Part shown: positions 36,673-44,817 of the stretch, in pieces | Numbering within the stretch: position 1 is the first letter of the stretch | Layout of the letters: the number at the start of each line of letters is the position of its first letter | NCBI GenBank assembly: GCA_944389145.1 | Contig: CALXLH010000025.1 | Coordinates: 62,001-126,000 of the forward strand | Origin: an uncultured Spirochaetaceae bacterium | GTDB lineage: Bacteria > Spirochaetota > Spirochaetia > Sphaerochaetales > Sphaerochaetaceae | Direction: 5' to 3' | Length of the DNA: 64,000 nt | The notes under the pieces: model-generated | Seen by the model: the letters and a program-made list of their open reading frames with translations, nothing else | Told to the model about the DNA's origin: nothing | Databases searched by the model: none | Translations under genes and position numbers: made by a program

Positions 36673-37548
36673 TCAGATCTTGTATTTCGCGACCTTGATA
36701 TAGCATGCGATGATTATCACGGTGCATATCATTATCAGAACCGAAAGGGCGCTAGACTTACCGAACTCGTAATAGACGAAGCTGAGATTGTACTGCTCCA
36801 GCGTGACTACGTTGGTGGCATTGACAGGGCCGCCTCCAGTAAGGACCTTAGGTACAGTGTTATTCGTGAAATTACTTACGGTAAGGACTATGGTGGAAAG
36901 CAGTACCGATGACTTTATCATCGGAAGCTTTATCAGGAATAGCGTCTGCAGGGAGTTGGCTCCATCGATGTGCGAGGCCTCTATCAATGTATCATCGATA
37001 CCCTTGAGCCCCGCAAGGATCATGACCATCGCATATCCGATCGTCCTCCAGGAAAGCACGAATATCAATGCGACCTGGGCAGCTGTCTTATTCTGGATCA
37101 CATCAACCCCGGCAAATCCCATGGCCCTTATTATCACGTTGAAAAGTCCTAGCTCGGCATTGAACATCCATCTCCAGAGAAGGCCTGCGACGACCATGGA
37201 TATAACCCATGGGATAAGGCCTATCATCTCAATGAAATAGGCGAACAGGCCGCTGCGGCGATCGATCCATAGCGCAAGGACCAGACCAAGGAATATCGAT
37301 ATGGCCGTTGACGCGAACGTGACTATGAATGTAATGAGGAATGACTGCGATATCCTAGGAGTAACGAAGCATTCGATATAGTTCGCTAGGCCGACGAAGC
37401 TTCCCTGCATCATATACTTATACTGATAGAAGCTGCAGTATAAGGCGAAAATCAGCGGGATGATAAGGAACATGATCAGCAGAAGGCTGGCAGGTACCGT
37501 ATAGAGGATACTTAGATTTATTTTCTTCTTTCCCATAGATGTCTTCAA
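36673..37548 (-). CDS. Carbohydrate ABC transporter permease, MalF/UgpA type
   Basis: A 291-residue permease with six membrane segments (first near residues 13-33). The EAA loop reads EASHIDGANSLQTLFLIKLPM near residue 190. It lies between the binding protein and the second permease in one operon. No ATPase gene is found in the block, so a shared MsmK-like ATPase elsewhere in the genome probably energises the transporter. Confidence 0.92.
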   Translation of the reverse strand: MKTSMGKKKINLSILYTVPASLLLIMFLIIPLIFALYCSFYQYKYMMQGSFVGLANYIECFVTPRISQSFLITFIVTFASTAISIFLGLVLALWIDRRSGLFAYFIEMIGLIPWVISMVVAGLLWRWMFNAELGLFNVIIRAMGFAGVDVIQNKTAAQVALIFVLSWRTIGYAMVMILAGLKGIDDTLIEASHIDGANSLQTLFLIKLPMIKSSVLLSTIVLTVSNFTNNTVPKVLTGGGPVNATNVVTLEQYNLSFVYYEFGKSSALSVLIMICTVIIIACYIKVAKYKI

Positions 37549-37604
37549 AGAACTAGGCTGCTGACACGGCAGAGCATCAACAGCCTAGTCATATATCTGA
37601 TTAC

Positions 37605-38870
37605 TTAACGGCCGTTCGCCCTATTGAACTCATCAGCAGTCTGCTGCAGAGCCTCTAGAGGATCCATGCCATTACCGACTACGCGCTGCACAGCCTCATT
37701 CAGGTTGATCTTCCATCCGGCGTATGCCATATCATTAGGCGTGATGAAGCCATTTGCGAACGCATCAAGCATCACAGGCAGATAATCGTTGTCTTCCGTG
37801 ATCGTGATATGCTCAAGCGTAGATGCCCTGACAGGGGCCTGTGCTCCGACCTCGACCCACAGCAGATCAGCCTCAGGAGAGTACATCTTCTCCAGGAACC
37901 TTCCTGCCATCTCCTTGTTCTTGGATCCCGACCAGATTCCTGCGAACCATCCATCGATGACACATCCGCCAGGAAGCGACATCACCTTGACGTCCTTTGG
38001 ATCGAAGCTGCAGGTATCCTTGATCGATCCGATACGGACCGCGCCTGCGATGAACATCCCGTATCTACCAGCGCTGAACTCGCTGATTATATCCTCAGTT
38101 CCGAGGTTGAGGCATCCTTCAGGGGTAACGCCGATATCAATGCAATGCGTGATCCAGTTCACGCCATCGACGCCAACCTGGTTCGCCCACATCGCCCTTC
38201 CATCCTCATCAAAGAGCGCGCCCTGCTTATCTATGAGCCAGTTGGTGAGGAGCTGCGGATCCGAGTATCCTGAAGGGAAGCTCTGGCCAAGGCCATAGGT
38301 AGTTATGCCATTCTCCGTCTTCGTCATCTTGATAGCCGCGTCAAGGATCTCATCCCATGTCTCTGGGACATCGCATCCTGCTGCCTCAAGCAGATCAGCG
38401 CGGTAGTACATGACAAGAGCATTCTTGTTAAGGCATAGCGTATAATGCTTTCCGTCCCTCTCTCCGAAGCGGAAGAACGCGTCATCGATATCCTTTATCT
38501 CTTCCTCGCTCCACTCTCCCAGGAACAGGTTCTCAAGAGGTTCAAGGGCACCCGCATCAAGCACGCCGCTCAGCTCATCGCGGGCACACCAGATGATATC
38601 AGGAGCGCTTCCCGTAGCATGAGCCGTGAGGAATTCAGCGGTCATTGTCGCATAGTTCTTAGGTTCGACGATGATATCAACGCCAGGATTATCAGCCTCG
38701 AACTCGGTTATCATCTGCTTCAGAGCGACATTCCTTCCATTCGAAGGGTTCTCTGGATCCAGAAATGTCCACATGACGATCTCTGTCTTTCCGTCCCCTT
38801 CCTGCGATCCGGAAGCGATGACAGGGAATAACGCCAACAATAATAAAAAGCCAACCAATAATCTCTTCAT
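37605..38870 (-). CDS. Sugar ABC transporter substrate-binding protein
   Basis: A 421-residue periplasmic binding protein of the CUT1 (MalE/UgpB) class. MKRLLVGFLLLLALFPVIAS is a signal peptide without a lipobox cysteine. Family segments include EIVMWTFLDPENPSNG, the MITEFEADNPGVDIIVE strand-helix near residue 50 and MFIAGAVRIGSI near 260. AAGGAG lies seven bases before the start. It is the first gene of the five-gene transporter-oxidoreductase operon, and its promoter carries the shared operator-like element of this locus. Confidence 0.9.
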   Translation of the reverse strand: MKRLLVGFLLLLALFPVIASGSQEGDGKTEIVMWTFLDPENPSNGRNVALKQMITEFEADNPGVDIIVEPKNYATMTAEFLTAHATGSAPDIIWCARDELSGVLDAGALEPLENLFLGEWSEEEIKDIDDAFFRFGERDGKHYTLCLNKNALVMYYRADLLEAAGCDVPETWDEILDAAIKMTKTENGITTYGLGQSFPSGYSDPQLLTNWLIDKQGALFDEDGRAMWANQVGVDGVNWITHCIDIGVTPEGCLNLGTEDIISEFSAGRYGMFIAGAVRIGSIKDTCSFDPKDVKVMSLPGGCVIDGWFAGIWSGSKNKEMAGRFLEKMYSPEADLLWVEVGAQAPVRASTLEHITITEDNDYLPVMLDAFANGFITPNDMAYAGWKINLNEAVQRVVGNGMDPLEALQQTADEFNRANGR

Positions 38871-38919
38871 AATTTCTCCTTTTTATGCCAGGTTGCTTTC
38901 TGCACTCCTTTATACGAAA

Positions 38920-38968
38920 AGGCTAACATAGGAAAATATAGCTGTAAACAACTTTTTAAAATTTGTTT
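38920..38968 (-). promoter_or_regulatory. Promoter and operator-like element of the ABC-FAD operon
   Basis: On the minus strand TTTTAAAAAGTTGTTTACA runs into the -35 TTTACA, with a 17-base spacer and TAGCCT. The site is also an imperfect palindrome, AAACAA-(11)-TTGTTT, centred at 38957. The same element precedes two other promoters of this locus, so it is probably bound by the nearby ROK regulator. Confidence 0.6.
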
Positions 38969-39132
38969 CAAAACTATTTCAAATAGGTAGGATATATTTG
39001 CTGGTCATACAATAAATATTTATTTATCTATTAATTAGCTGAATTTATACACTTTCCTCGCCTGCTGCAGCCCATCGGGTTCCCCGTCTTTCGGCTGCAT
39101 TTATTCCAGATATCCGGGGAAACAGGATCATG

Positions 39133-39187
39133 ACTTTTAAAATTAAATTTAAAAAGTGTTTACAAATCAGATGACCGGGATTACCCT
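39133..39187 (+). promoter_or_regulatory. Promoter and operator-like element of the first dehydrogenase operon
   Basis: ATTTAAAAAGTGTTTACA ends in the -35 TTTACA, with a 17-base spacer and TACCCT. The left half ACTTTTAAAATT makes the site an imperfect palindrome with AAATTTAAAAAGT. It matches the element before the binding-protein gene except for one base gap. Confidence 0.6.
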
Positions 39188-39219
39188 GAAGAAGGATATA
39201 CCCCTAAAAGGAGCATAAC

Positions 39220-40263
39220 ATGGAAGGAAAGATGCTGCAGCAGGTCATGACGGCCCCAGGCGAAATATCGTTTCGCGAGATAGATATTCCATCTATAGCC
39301 AATGATGAAGTCCTCATAAGGATCAGGATGATCGGAATCTGCGGAAGCGATATCCATGTCTATCATGGAAAGCATCCGTTCACCAGATATCCTATAACGC
39401 AAGGACACGAGGTCTCTGGTGATATCGTTGAGATCGGATCCGCGGTAACAGGATTCCAGATAGGAGATAAGGTTACGATAGAGCCACAGGTCGTATGCGG
39501 CAGGTGCTACCCTTGCCGGCATGGTAAATACAACCTTTGCGAGGAGCTCAAGGTGATGGGATTCCAGACAACAGGCACTGCAAGCACCTACTTTGCCGTT
39601 CCGCAGGAAAAGGTGACCAAGCTCCCACCGGAGATGAGCTTCGAAGAGGGAGCGATGATCGAACCCCTGGCAGTAGCGGTCCATGCGGTGAAGCGCCTTG
39701 GAGATATAAAGGGATTGAATATAGCGGTAATCGGAGCTGGTCCCATAGGGAATCTCGTCGCACAGGCAGCAAAGGCGATGGGAGCTGCAGGCGTACTGAT
39801 AACCGACATAAGCGAATACAGGCTTAAACTTGCAAAGGACTGTGGCATAGACTGCATCTCAAGGAGCGACAAGGAGAATCTGGGAGATGCCATGATCAGG
39901 GCATTCGGCCCCGATAAGGCCGATATCATCTATGACTGCGCAGGCAATGACACCACGATGGGACAGGCGATAAGATACGCGAGGAAAGGAAGCACGATCA
40001 TACTCGTCGCAGTATATTCCGGAATGGCAAATGTCGATCTCGCGGTGCTGAATGATCATGAGCTCGACCTGAATACAACCATGATGTATCGCCATGAGGA
40101 TTATGTCGATGCAATCAGGATAGTGAATGAGAAGAAGATCCTCCTGGCTCCGCTGATGAGCCGGAAGTTTCCATTCAGAGAATACCTTGACGCATATAAG
40201 TTCATAGATTCAAACAGGGAAACAAGCATGAAGATACTCATTGACGTTCAGGATCAGCAATAA
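39220..40263 (+). CDS. Zinc-dependent alcohol/polyol dehydrogenase
   Basis: A 347-residue medium-chain dehydrogenase of the sorbitol/threonine dehydrogenase group. Catalytic zinc ligands are in IGICGSDIHVYHG and TQGHEVSGD; structural zinc is held by CGRCYPCRHGKYNLC near residues 90-105. The NAD fold has VIGAGPIGNLVAQAAKAMGA near 168 and acid residue D after ITDISEY. AAAGGAG precedes the start. It forms an operon with the FAD oxidoreductase eleven bases downstream. Oxidation of a secondary hydroxyl of a polyol or sugar is expected. Confidence 0.87.
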   Translation: MEGKMLQQVMTAPGEISFREIDIPSIANDEVLIRIRMIGICGSDIHVYHGKHPFTRYPITQGHEVSGDIVEIGSAVTGFQIGDKVTIEPQVVCGRCYPCRHGKYNLCEELKVMGFQTTGTASTYFAVPQEKVTKLPPEMSFEEGAMIEPLAVAVHAVKRLGDIKGLNIAVIGAGPIGNLVAQAAKAMGAAGVLITDISEYRLKLAKDCGIDCISRSDKENLGDAMIRAFGPDKADIIYDCAGNDTTMGQAIRYARKGSTIILVAVYSGMANVDLAVLNDHELDLNTTMMYRHEDYVDAIRIVNEKKILLAPLMSRKFPFREYLDAYKFIDSNRETSMKILIDVQDQQ

Positions 40264-40274
40264 GGAGGCAAGAT

Positions 40275-41633
40275 ATGCATAGGAGGATATCAAAGGAATA
40301 CGAAGTAGCCGTGATAGGCGGAGGGCCGGGAGGAATCCCCGCAGCTATCGCAGCAGCAAGAAGAGGAAGGAAGACGGTATTGGTCGAAAGAAATGCATTC
40401 CTGGGAGGTGCTGCGACCTCGGGCCTCGGGATTCTTGGATATATCGACAGGCAGGGAAACAAGGCTTTAGGAGGAATCGCTCAGGAATTCATAGACAGGC
40501 TGAAGGAAATCCATGGATCGATCGGCCATTATCGCTGTCCCGTGCATAATTCCATCACGCCTCTCAACCCGGATGCTTTCAAGATCGTAGCGCTTGAGAT
40601 GTGTCTTGAAGCAGGCGTTGATGTCATATTCAACCAGGAACTCTATGATGTGAAAGCAGAGAACGGCAGGGTCACAGAAGTCTCCACATATGGAAAATGC
40701 ACGGAATACTTCATCAAGGCAAAGGTGTTCGTCGATGCAACCGGAGATGGAGATCTCGCATATATGGCCGGAGCGAAGTTCGTATCAGGGCAGGATGAGA
40801 CTGGCATCATGCAACCCTCCACTCTGATGTTCTCAGTTTCAGGATACGATCTTGACAGATTCCTTGATTATGCAGAGAAGCACCCAGAGGATTTCGGAAT
40901 CAAGGAAGAGTATGCCCATGGTTATGATCCTGATTTCTTCAGAAGCACTCCTGGGCATTGCTTCATAGGCCTCACTGAGATGATCCGGAAAGCCAGGGCA
41001 AATGGTGATTTCGAAGTGCCAAGAAACCAGTTCATCTACATAACTACCCCTGATAAGGACAGGCTGTCGATCAATACCACGAGAATCCTGAATATCGATG
41101 CGTCAGAGGCTGATCAGCTTTCTGATGGATTGATCGAGGGATACAGGCAGATACATGTCCTGTTACGCTTCATGAACAAGTATGTCCCAGGATTCGAGGA
41201 TGCAAGGCTCGTAGAGATCGCTCCTACGCTTGGGATAAGGGAGACTAGGCATTTCAAGGGCGTTCATACCCTAACCCGCGATGAGATGTATTCCGACTAT
41301 GTAAAGGAAAACGCGATAGCACAGTCAGCGTACAACATCGACATACACAGCGGAACACAGATCCATATAGACCTGACCCCTGTCTCAAAGCCGTTCGGAA
41401 TTCCATACCTCTGCCTCGTTCCTGAGACGCTGGATGGAGTTCTCCTTAGCGGCAGGACGATAAGCGTAGACACTGCGACATATGCATCGGCAAGGGTTAT
41501 GGGGCCGTGCATAGCCGTAGGAGAGGCCGCAGGAGAGGCTGCAGCGATCGCGATAGAGGAAGGGAAGGATGTCAGGGATCTCGATGTCCAGGAAATAAGG
41601 AAGAGGCTCAGGGAAAACGGAAATCTCTTCTGA
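40275..41633 (+). CDS. FAD-dependent oxidoreductase (452 residues)
   Basis: A single-domain PF12831-type flavoprotein, a shorter relative of the tandem pair. YEVAVIGGGPGGIPAAIAAARRG binds FAD, VERNAFLGGAATSGLG follows, FVDATGDGDLAYMAGAKFVSG is the second contact and LSGRTISVDTATYASARVMG is near residue 400. It lacks the C-terminal beta module of its longer relatives. TAAGGAGG lies before the start and the upstream dehydrogenase is cotranscribed. No signal peptide. A strong terminator ends the operon. Confidence 0.83.
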   Translation: MHRRISKEYEVAVIGGGPGGIPAAIAAARRGRKTVLVERNAFLGGAATSGLGILGYIDRQGNKALGGIAQEFIDRLKEIHGSIGHYRCPVHNSITPLNPDAFKIVALEMCLEAGVDVIFNQELYDVKAENGRVTEVSTYGKCTEYFIKAKVFVDATGDGDLAYMAGAKFVSGQDETGIMQPSTLMFSVSGYDLDRFLDYAEKHPEDFGIKEEYAHGYDPDFFRSTPGHCFIGLTEMIRKARANGDFEVPRNQFIYITTPDKDRLSINTTRILNIDASEADQLSDGLIEGYRQIHVLLRFMNKYVPGFEDARLVEIAPTLGIRETRHFKGVHTLTRDEMYSDYVKENAIAQSAYNIDIHSGTQIHIDLTPVSKPFGIPYLCLVPETLDGVLLSGRTISVDTATYASARVMGPCIAVGEAAGEAAAIAIEEGKDVRDLDVQEIRKRLRENGNLF

Positions 41634-41658
41634 TACGTCACTCCCCTTATCATTCATT

Positions 41659-41695
41659 GAGGATGAGCATCTATCCGCTCATCCTCTTCTTATTA
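41659..41695 (+). terminator. Terminator of the dehydrogenase-FAD operon
   Basis: GAGGATGAGC-(8)-GCTCATCCTC, ten pairs, followed by TTCTTATT. Confidence 0.8.
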
Positions 41696-41698
41696 CCT

Positions 41699-41731
41699 CA
41701 GAAGAAGAAAGAGGGGGCATCAAGCCCCCTC
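41699..41731 (-). terminator. Terminator of the second dehydrogenase gene
   Basis: GAGGGGGC and GCCCCCTC pair around a five-base loop; on the minus strand TTTCTTCTTC follows. It is back-to-back with the plus-strand terminator. Confidence 0.85.
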
Positions 41732-41754
41732 ATGACGACGCTGGTGATACGATA

Positions 41755-42780
41755 TCATTCACCCTGCACTATTACCTTTATGGACTCACTGGACATCTGC
41801 ATGAGTATCGCATCCTCAAGCCGGGAATATGGAAAGTGATGCGTTATTATCTCCTTTATATGCAACCTGCCGCTATTGATCAGATCGACGGCCCTCTGAT
41901 GGGTGTCAGGGTTTATCATCGACCCGGCCACAGTAAGCTCCTTCTGATACACATCCTCCAGGCTCAGCTCATGACAGGTCCCAGCCTTTGGAACGCTGAA
42001 GATCAATATATGCGCACCTTTCGCGGCAACTGAGAATGCCTGCCGGACAGCAATCGTATTGCCTACGCACTCTATCACGACATCAGCACCATCTGTTCCA
42101 AGGATATCCCGTACGGCAGAGGATGCATCGGATGACACTGGATCGATCGCATGATCGGCACCCACGGCAAGCCCGATCTTCCTTCTCTCCTCCACAGGCT
42201 CGCTCAGGATCACCTGTGCCGCCCCCTTAAGCTTCGCGAGCTGGACCATCAGCAGGCCTATCGCACCCCCACCTATCACGCATACGTTATCACCCAGGCG
42301 GATATCTGCCCTGTCTATGCCATGGATGCAGCAAGCCAGGGGCTCTGCCATCGCCCCGATCTCCAGAGGAACGGCCTCATCAAGCAGATACAGCTGTGAT
42401 TCCGGCACATAGCAGTAATCGGCGAATCCTCCATTCATATTGACGCCGATAGCCTTCAGGCCAGTACATAGCTGCTTCTTTCCCTTCCTGCAATAATAGC
42501 ATTCGCCACAATAGATATTAGGGTCGACGGTGACATGGTCTCCAGGCTTCACATGCGTACATCCTGTCCCGACCTCGACGACGATTCCTGAAAGCTCATG
42601 ACCTAGTATCACAGGAGGAAGGACATCCGCAGACCCCTTATCCCCATGATAGATATGCACATCAGTGCCGCATACCCCGCATGCCGCAACCTTTATGAGA
42701 ACCTCCCTATCACCAAGCGGGTGAGATGGGAATTCCCTAGTTTCGAACTTACCATCACCAAGGAAGAATGAACCTTCCAT
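41755..42780 (-). CDS. Zinc-dependent alcohol/polyol dehydrogenase, second
   Basis: A 341-residue medium-chain dehydrogenase related to the one at 39.2 kb. ACGVCGTDVHIYHGD and ILGHELSGIV carry catalytic zinc ligands, CGECYYCRKGKKQLC the structural zinc site, and VIGGGAIGLLMVQLAKLKGA the NAD loop. The frame opens four codons earlier, but GGAGG overlaps that region and fits the ATGATG pair; the second ATG, five bases from GGAGG, is chosen. Its promoter carries the locus-wide operator-like element, and the ROK gene ends just upstream on the same strand. Confidence 0.87.
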   Translation of the reverse strand: MEGSFFLGDGKFETREFPSHPLGDREVLIKVAACGVCGTDVHIYHGDKGSADVLPPVILGHELSGIVVEVGTGCTHVKPGDHVTVDPNIYCGECYYCRKGKKQLCTGLKAIGVNMNGGFADYCYVPESQLYLLDEAVPLEIGAMAEPLACCIHGIDRADIRLGDNVCVIGGGAIGLLMVQLAKLKGAAQVILSEPVEERRKIGLAVGADHAIDPVSSDASSAVRDILGTDGADVVIECVGNTIAVRQAFSVAAKGAHILIFSVPKAGTCHELSLEDVYQKELTVAGSMINPDTHQRAVDLINSGRLHIKEIITHHFPYSRLEDAILMQMSSESIKVIVQGE

Positions 42781-42816
42781 CATAACCTCCATCCATATCT
42801 CAGATCTTACACTTAC

Positions 42817-42859
42817 AGTGTAGCATGCGGATCAAAATAGTAAATTACTTTTTAAAAGT
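42817..42859 (-). promoter_or_regulatory. Promoter and operator-like element of the second dehydrogenase
   Basis: On the minus strand ACTTTTAAAAAGTAATTTACT runs into a TTTACT -35, with a 16-base spacer and TACACT. TACTTTTTAAAAGTA is palindromic. It matches the two elements near 38.9 and 39.1 kb in sequence, orientation and position relative to -35. Confidence 0.6.
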
Positions 42860-42881
42860 ATATTTAAAAGAATCACGGAAT

Positions 42882-44015
42882 TCAGATATTCGCAATGAAA
42901 TCATTTATGAGCCGGAGGGCCGCCCCCAGCTTCGGGGCCTTGTCTCCTATCTTGCTGATCTTGAACCCGACCTTTCCATAATCCTTGTACACGCACAGCT
43001 CATCAACATAATCGGCAAGTATGTCGATATCGGACTGATTGATATACCTAAGCAGATATCCGCCTATTATGAAATCACAGTTGATGATCATCCTTATATC
43101 ATCAATCAGGCGTGCAAGGCAGTGAAGATAGCTCTTCCACAGCTTGCTGCATCGGGAATCTCCTCCATGGACCTTCTTGAAGAACTCCGGGAATTCCATC
43201 CCGGCCTTCTCCTTGAGGCTATTAGCGCTGCAGAAGGTCTCTGCACAGCCTTGCTTCCCGCAGTAGCATAATGGTCCATCTGGATCAAGGGTAATATGCT
43301 CTATCAAGCCATTCCGCTTGAAGGTATCGCTGCGATTCCCAAGGATCAGCGTACCGCCGAGGTTCCTGTTCAGCGCGATATAGACAGCATCATCTGTTAT
43401 ATCATCACGGTACCATACCTCAGCCTGGGCAGCGGCTTCAGTGTCATGCACAAGAGACACGGGATAATCGATATACTTCTGGTATGTACTGCGAGAAACG
43501 CCTGTACACTTCAGGATCTCAGAGTACGTGATGGTCTCACCATCATCAGAGATAAGGCCCTGCAGCGATATGCACACACCGAGATTCTGCTCATCGGTAT
43601 ACGGCAAGGCTTTGACGAACTGATTGATCCATTCACCAAGCTTGCTGTAATAGGATGCCTCATTCTCGAATCCGAGCTCAAGGAAATCCTCATCAAGGGT
43701 ATTGCCATAGAGATCAACGGCTACGATCTGCACCCTCTCCTTCAGCAGCTCCACGCCTATGGCTATGCGGGCAAGCGCATTGCAGCAGAATATCTGTGCC
43801 TTCCTCCCTCCGGTTGAATCATAGACGCCGCAATTAGAGACAAGCCCCTGTGCAATCAACGCGTTAAGAGAAGATGCGACAGTCGGCAGGCTTACGTTTA
43901 TCGCATTGGCAATCTCAAGCTTTGAAGCTGTTTTCTGCCTATATAGGAACTCATAGACACGTTTCTGATTTATCTTCTTCACTTCGATAAGCGTAAGTAC
44001 ACCTGTCTTTTCCAT
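42882..44015 (-). CDS. ROK-family transcriptional regulator
   Basis: A 377-residue protein with an N-terminal winged helix (KTASKLEIANAINVSLPTVASSLNALIAQG, residues about 28-58) and a ROK sugar-binding/kinase-fold body. The zinc motif appears as EHI...CYCGKQGCAET near residue 245. ROK regulators respond to a sugar or phosphosugar and usually repress uptake and catabolic genes. Its position inside the transporter-oxidoreductase block makes it the likely regulator of the three shared promoter elements. A -10-like TATCGT five bases before the ATG suggests a leaderless message, but that call is weak. Confidence 0.85.
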   Translation of the reverse strand: MEKTGVLTLIEVKKINQKRVYEFLYRQKTASKLEIANAINVSLPTVASSLNALIAQGLVSNCGVYDSTGGRKAQIFCCNALARIAIGVELLKERVQIVAVDLYGNTLDEDFLELGFENEASYYSKLGEWINQFVKALPYTDEQNLGVCISLQGLISDDGETITYSEILKCTGVSRSTYQKYIDYPVSLVHDTEAAAQAEVWYRDDITDDAVYIALNRNLGGTLILGNRSDTFKRNGLIEHITLDPDGPLCYCGKQGCAETFCSANSLKEKAGMEFPEFFKKVHGGDSRCSKLWKSYLHCLARLIDDIRMIINCDFIIGGYLLRYINQSDIDILADYVDELCVYKDYGKVGFKISKIGDKAPKLGAALRLINDFIANI

Positions 44016-44222
44016 GAACCACGATATTTCCTTTGGTATATTCTAAGCAAGTTTCATCGAATTTACAAAAGCAAATATAGACAGCAGCATGATTATTTAG
44101 GACTCTGCCACGGCCGGGACCGGCAGGCAGGGAAAACCTTCTGGATCCTGATACATAGAGGCATCCCGCATGCCCGATCCTGAAGGCAGATGCAGGATTT
44201 GGACTCCTAAGCCTTAAAGAGC

Positions 44223-44777
44223 TCAGGATGCCCCGTCCGCTATTATCACAATGCCAAGGATCATAAGGACAGCAGGAACGGCTACTCGCTCATAGCGCCT
44301 TATCAGCCGGCCTATCGCATCCCTGCCTGATACGGCGTGCGCTATCATGCACCAGAGCGCCAGCATGATGATGAACACCACGGTCATCGTGATGATATCC
44401 CAGACATCATAGCCGGAGAGAAGCGGGATATACACGCCAAGGTTATCAGCACCGTTCGATATCGCAAGAAGCGCCGTCGGCATGATTCCAAGAGGGATAT
44501 CCTCCTCATCGAGCCCATCTTGCTTCAGGGCATATCGCACGCCAAGGATGATCGGAACGATGCCCAGCACCCATGAATAGCCTGACAGGATGAACGATGC
44601 GGCCCGGGAAGCAGCGATGCTAATAGCCAGGAGCGAAAGGACACCGATGTACTGCCCTGCCATCACACGGCCCTTATACCTAGGCCCGGCAGAGGCAAGC
44701 AGGATCGTCAAGATGAGGATATCATCGACATTCGTACCGGCAAATGCGGCAATCGACTGCAATACCGTATCAATCAT
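44223..44777 (-). CDS. CadD-like cadmium/cation transporter family protein
   Basis: A 184-residue inner-membrane protein with about five hydrophobic segments. FAGTNVDDILILTILLA at the N terminus is the characteristic CadD family segment with paired aspartates in a membrane helix; ALLAISNGADNLGVYIPLL near residue 105 repeats the theme with N-x-x-D-N. Members are linked to cadmium resistance or to export of cations or organic ions; substrate is unknown. The gene begins directly after the tyrS terminator, so it may depend on read-through. Confidence 0.8.
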   Translation of the reverse strand: MIDTVLQSIAAFAGTNVDDILILTILLASAGPRYKGRVMAGQYIGVLSLLAISIAASRAASFILSGYSWVLGIVPIILGVRYALKQDGLDEEDIPLGIMPTALLAISNGADNLGVYIPLLSGYDVWDIITMTVVFIIMLALWCMIAHAVSGRDAIGRLIRRYERVAVPAVLMILGIVIIADGAS

Positions 44778-44810
44778 GAGAAAAGGAAGCTGGCGGTCAT
44801 CACCGCCAGC
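44778..44810 (-). terminator. Terminator of the gltX-glyS-tyrS operon
   Basis: On the minus strand GCTGGCGGT-GATG-ACCGCCAGC is followed by TTCCTTTTCTC, immediately before the CadD-like start codon. Confidence 0.8.
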
Positions 44811-44817
44811 CTATGGA

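Larger units (their letters stand above)
38871..39219. other. Divergent 349-base control region of the oxidoreductase locus
   Basis: AT-rich DNA between the binding-protein gene and the first dehydrogenase gene. Each side carries a copy of the AAAAAGT..TTTAC element pointing toward its gene (listed separately). The middle holds no gene; a GC-containing stretch near 39060-39120 (CTGCTGCAG, and CGGGTTCCCCG) has small inverted repeats that may separate the two promoters. Confidence 0.6.

Noticed and set aside
32019-41633. Reading the FAD proteins as phytoene desaturases or fumarate reductases
   Set aside because: The motif order fits the FAD_oxidored group; the specific residues of those other families are not visible.
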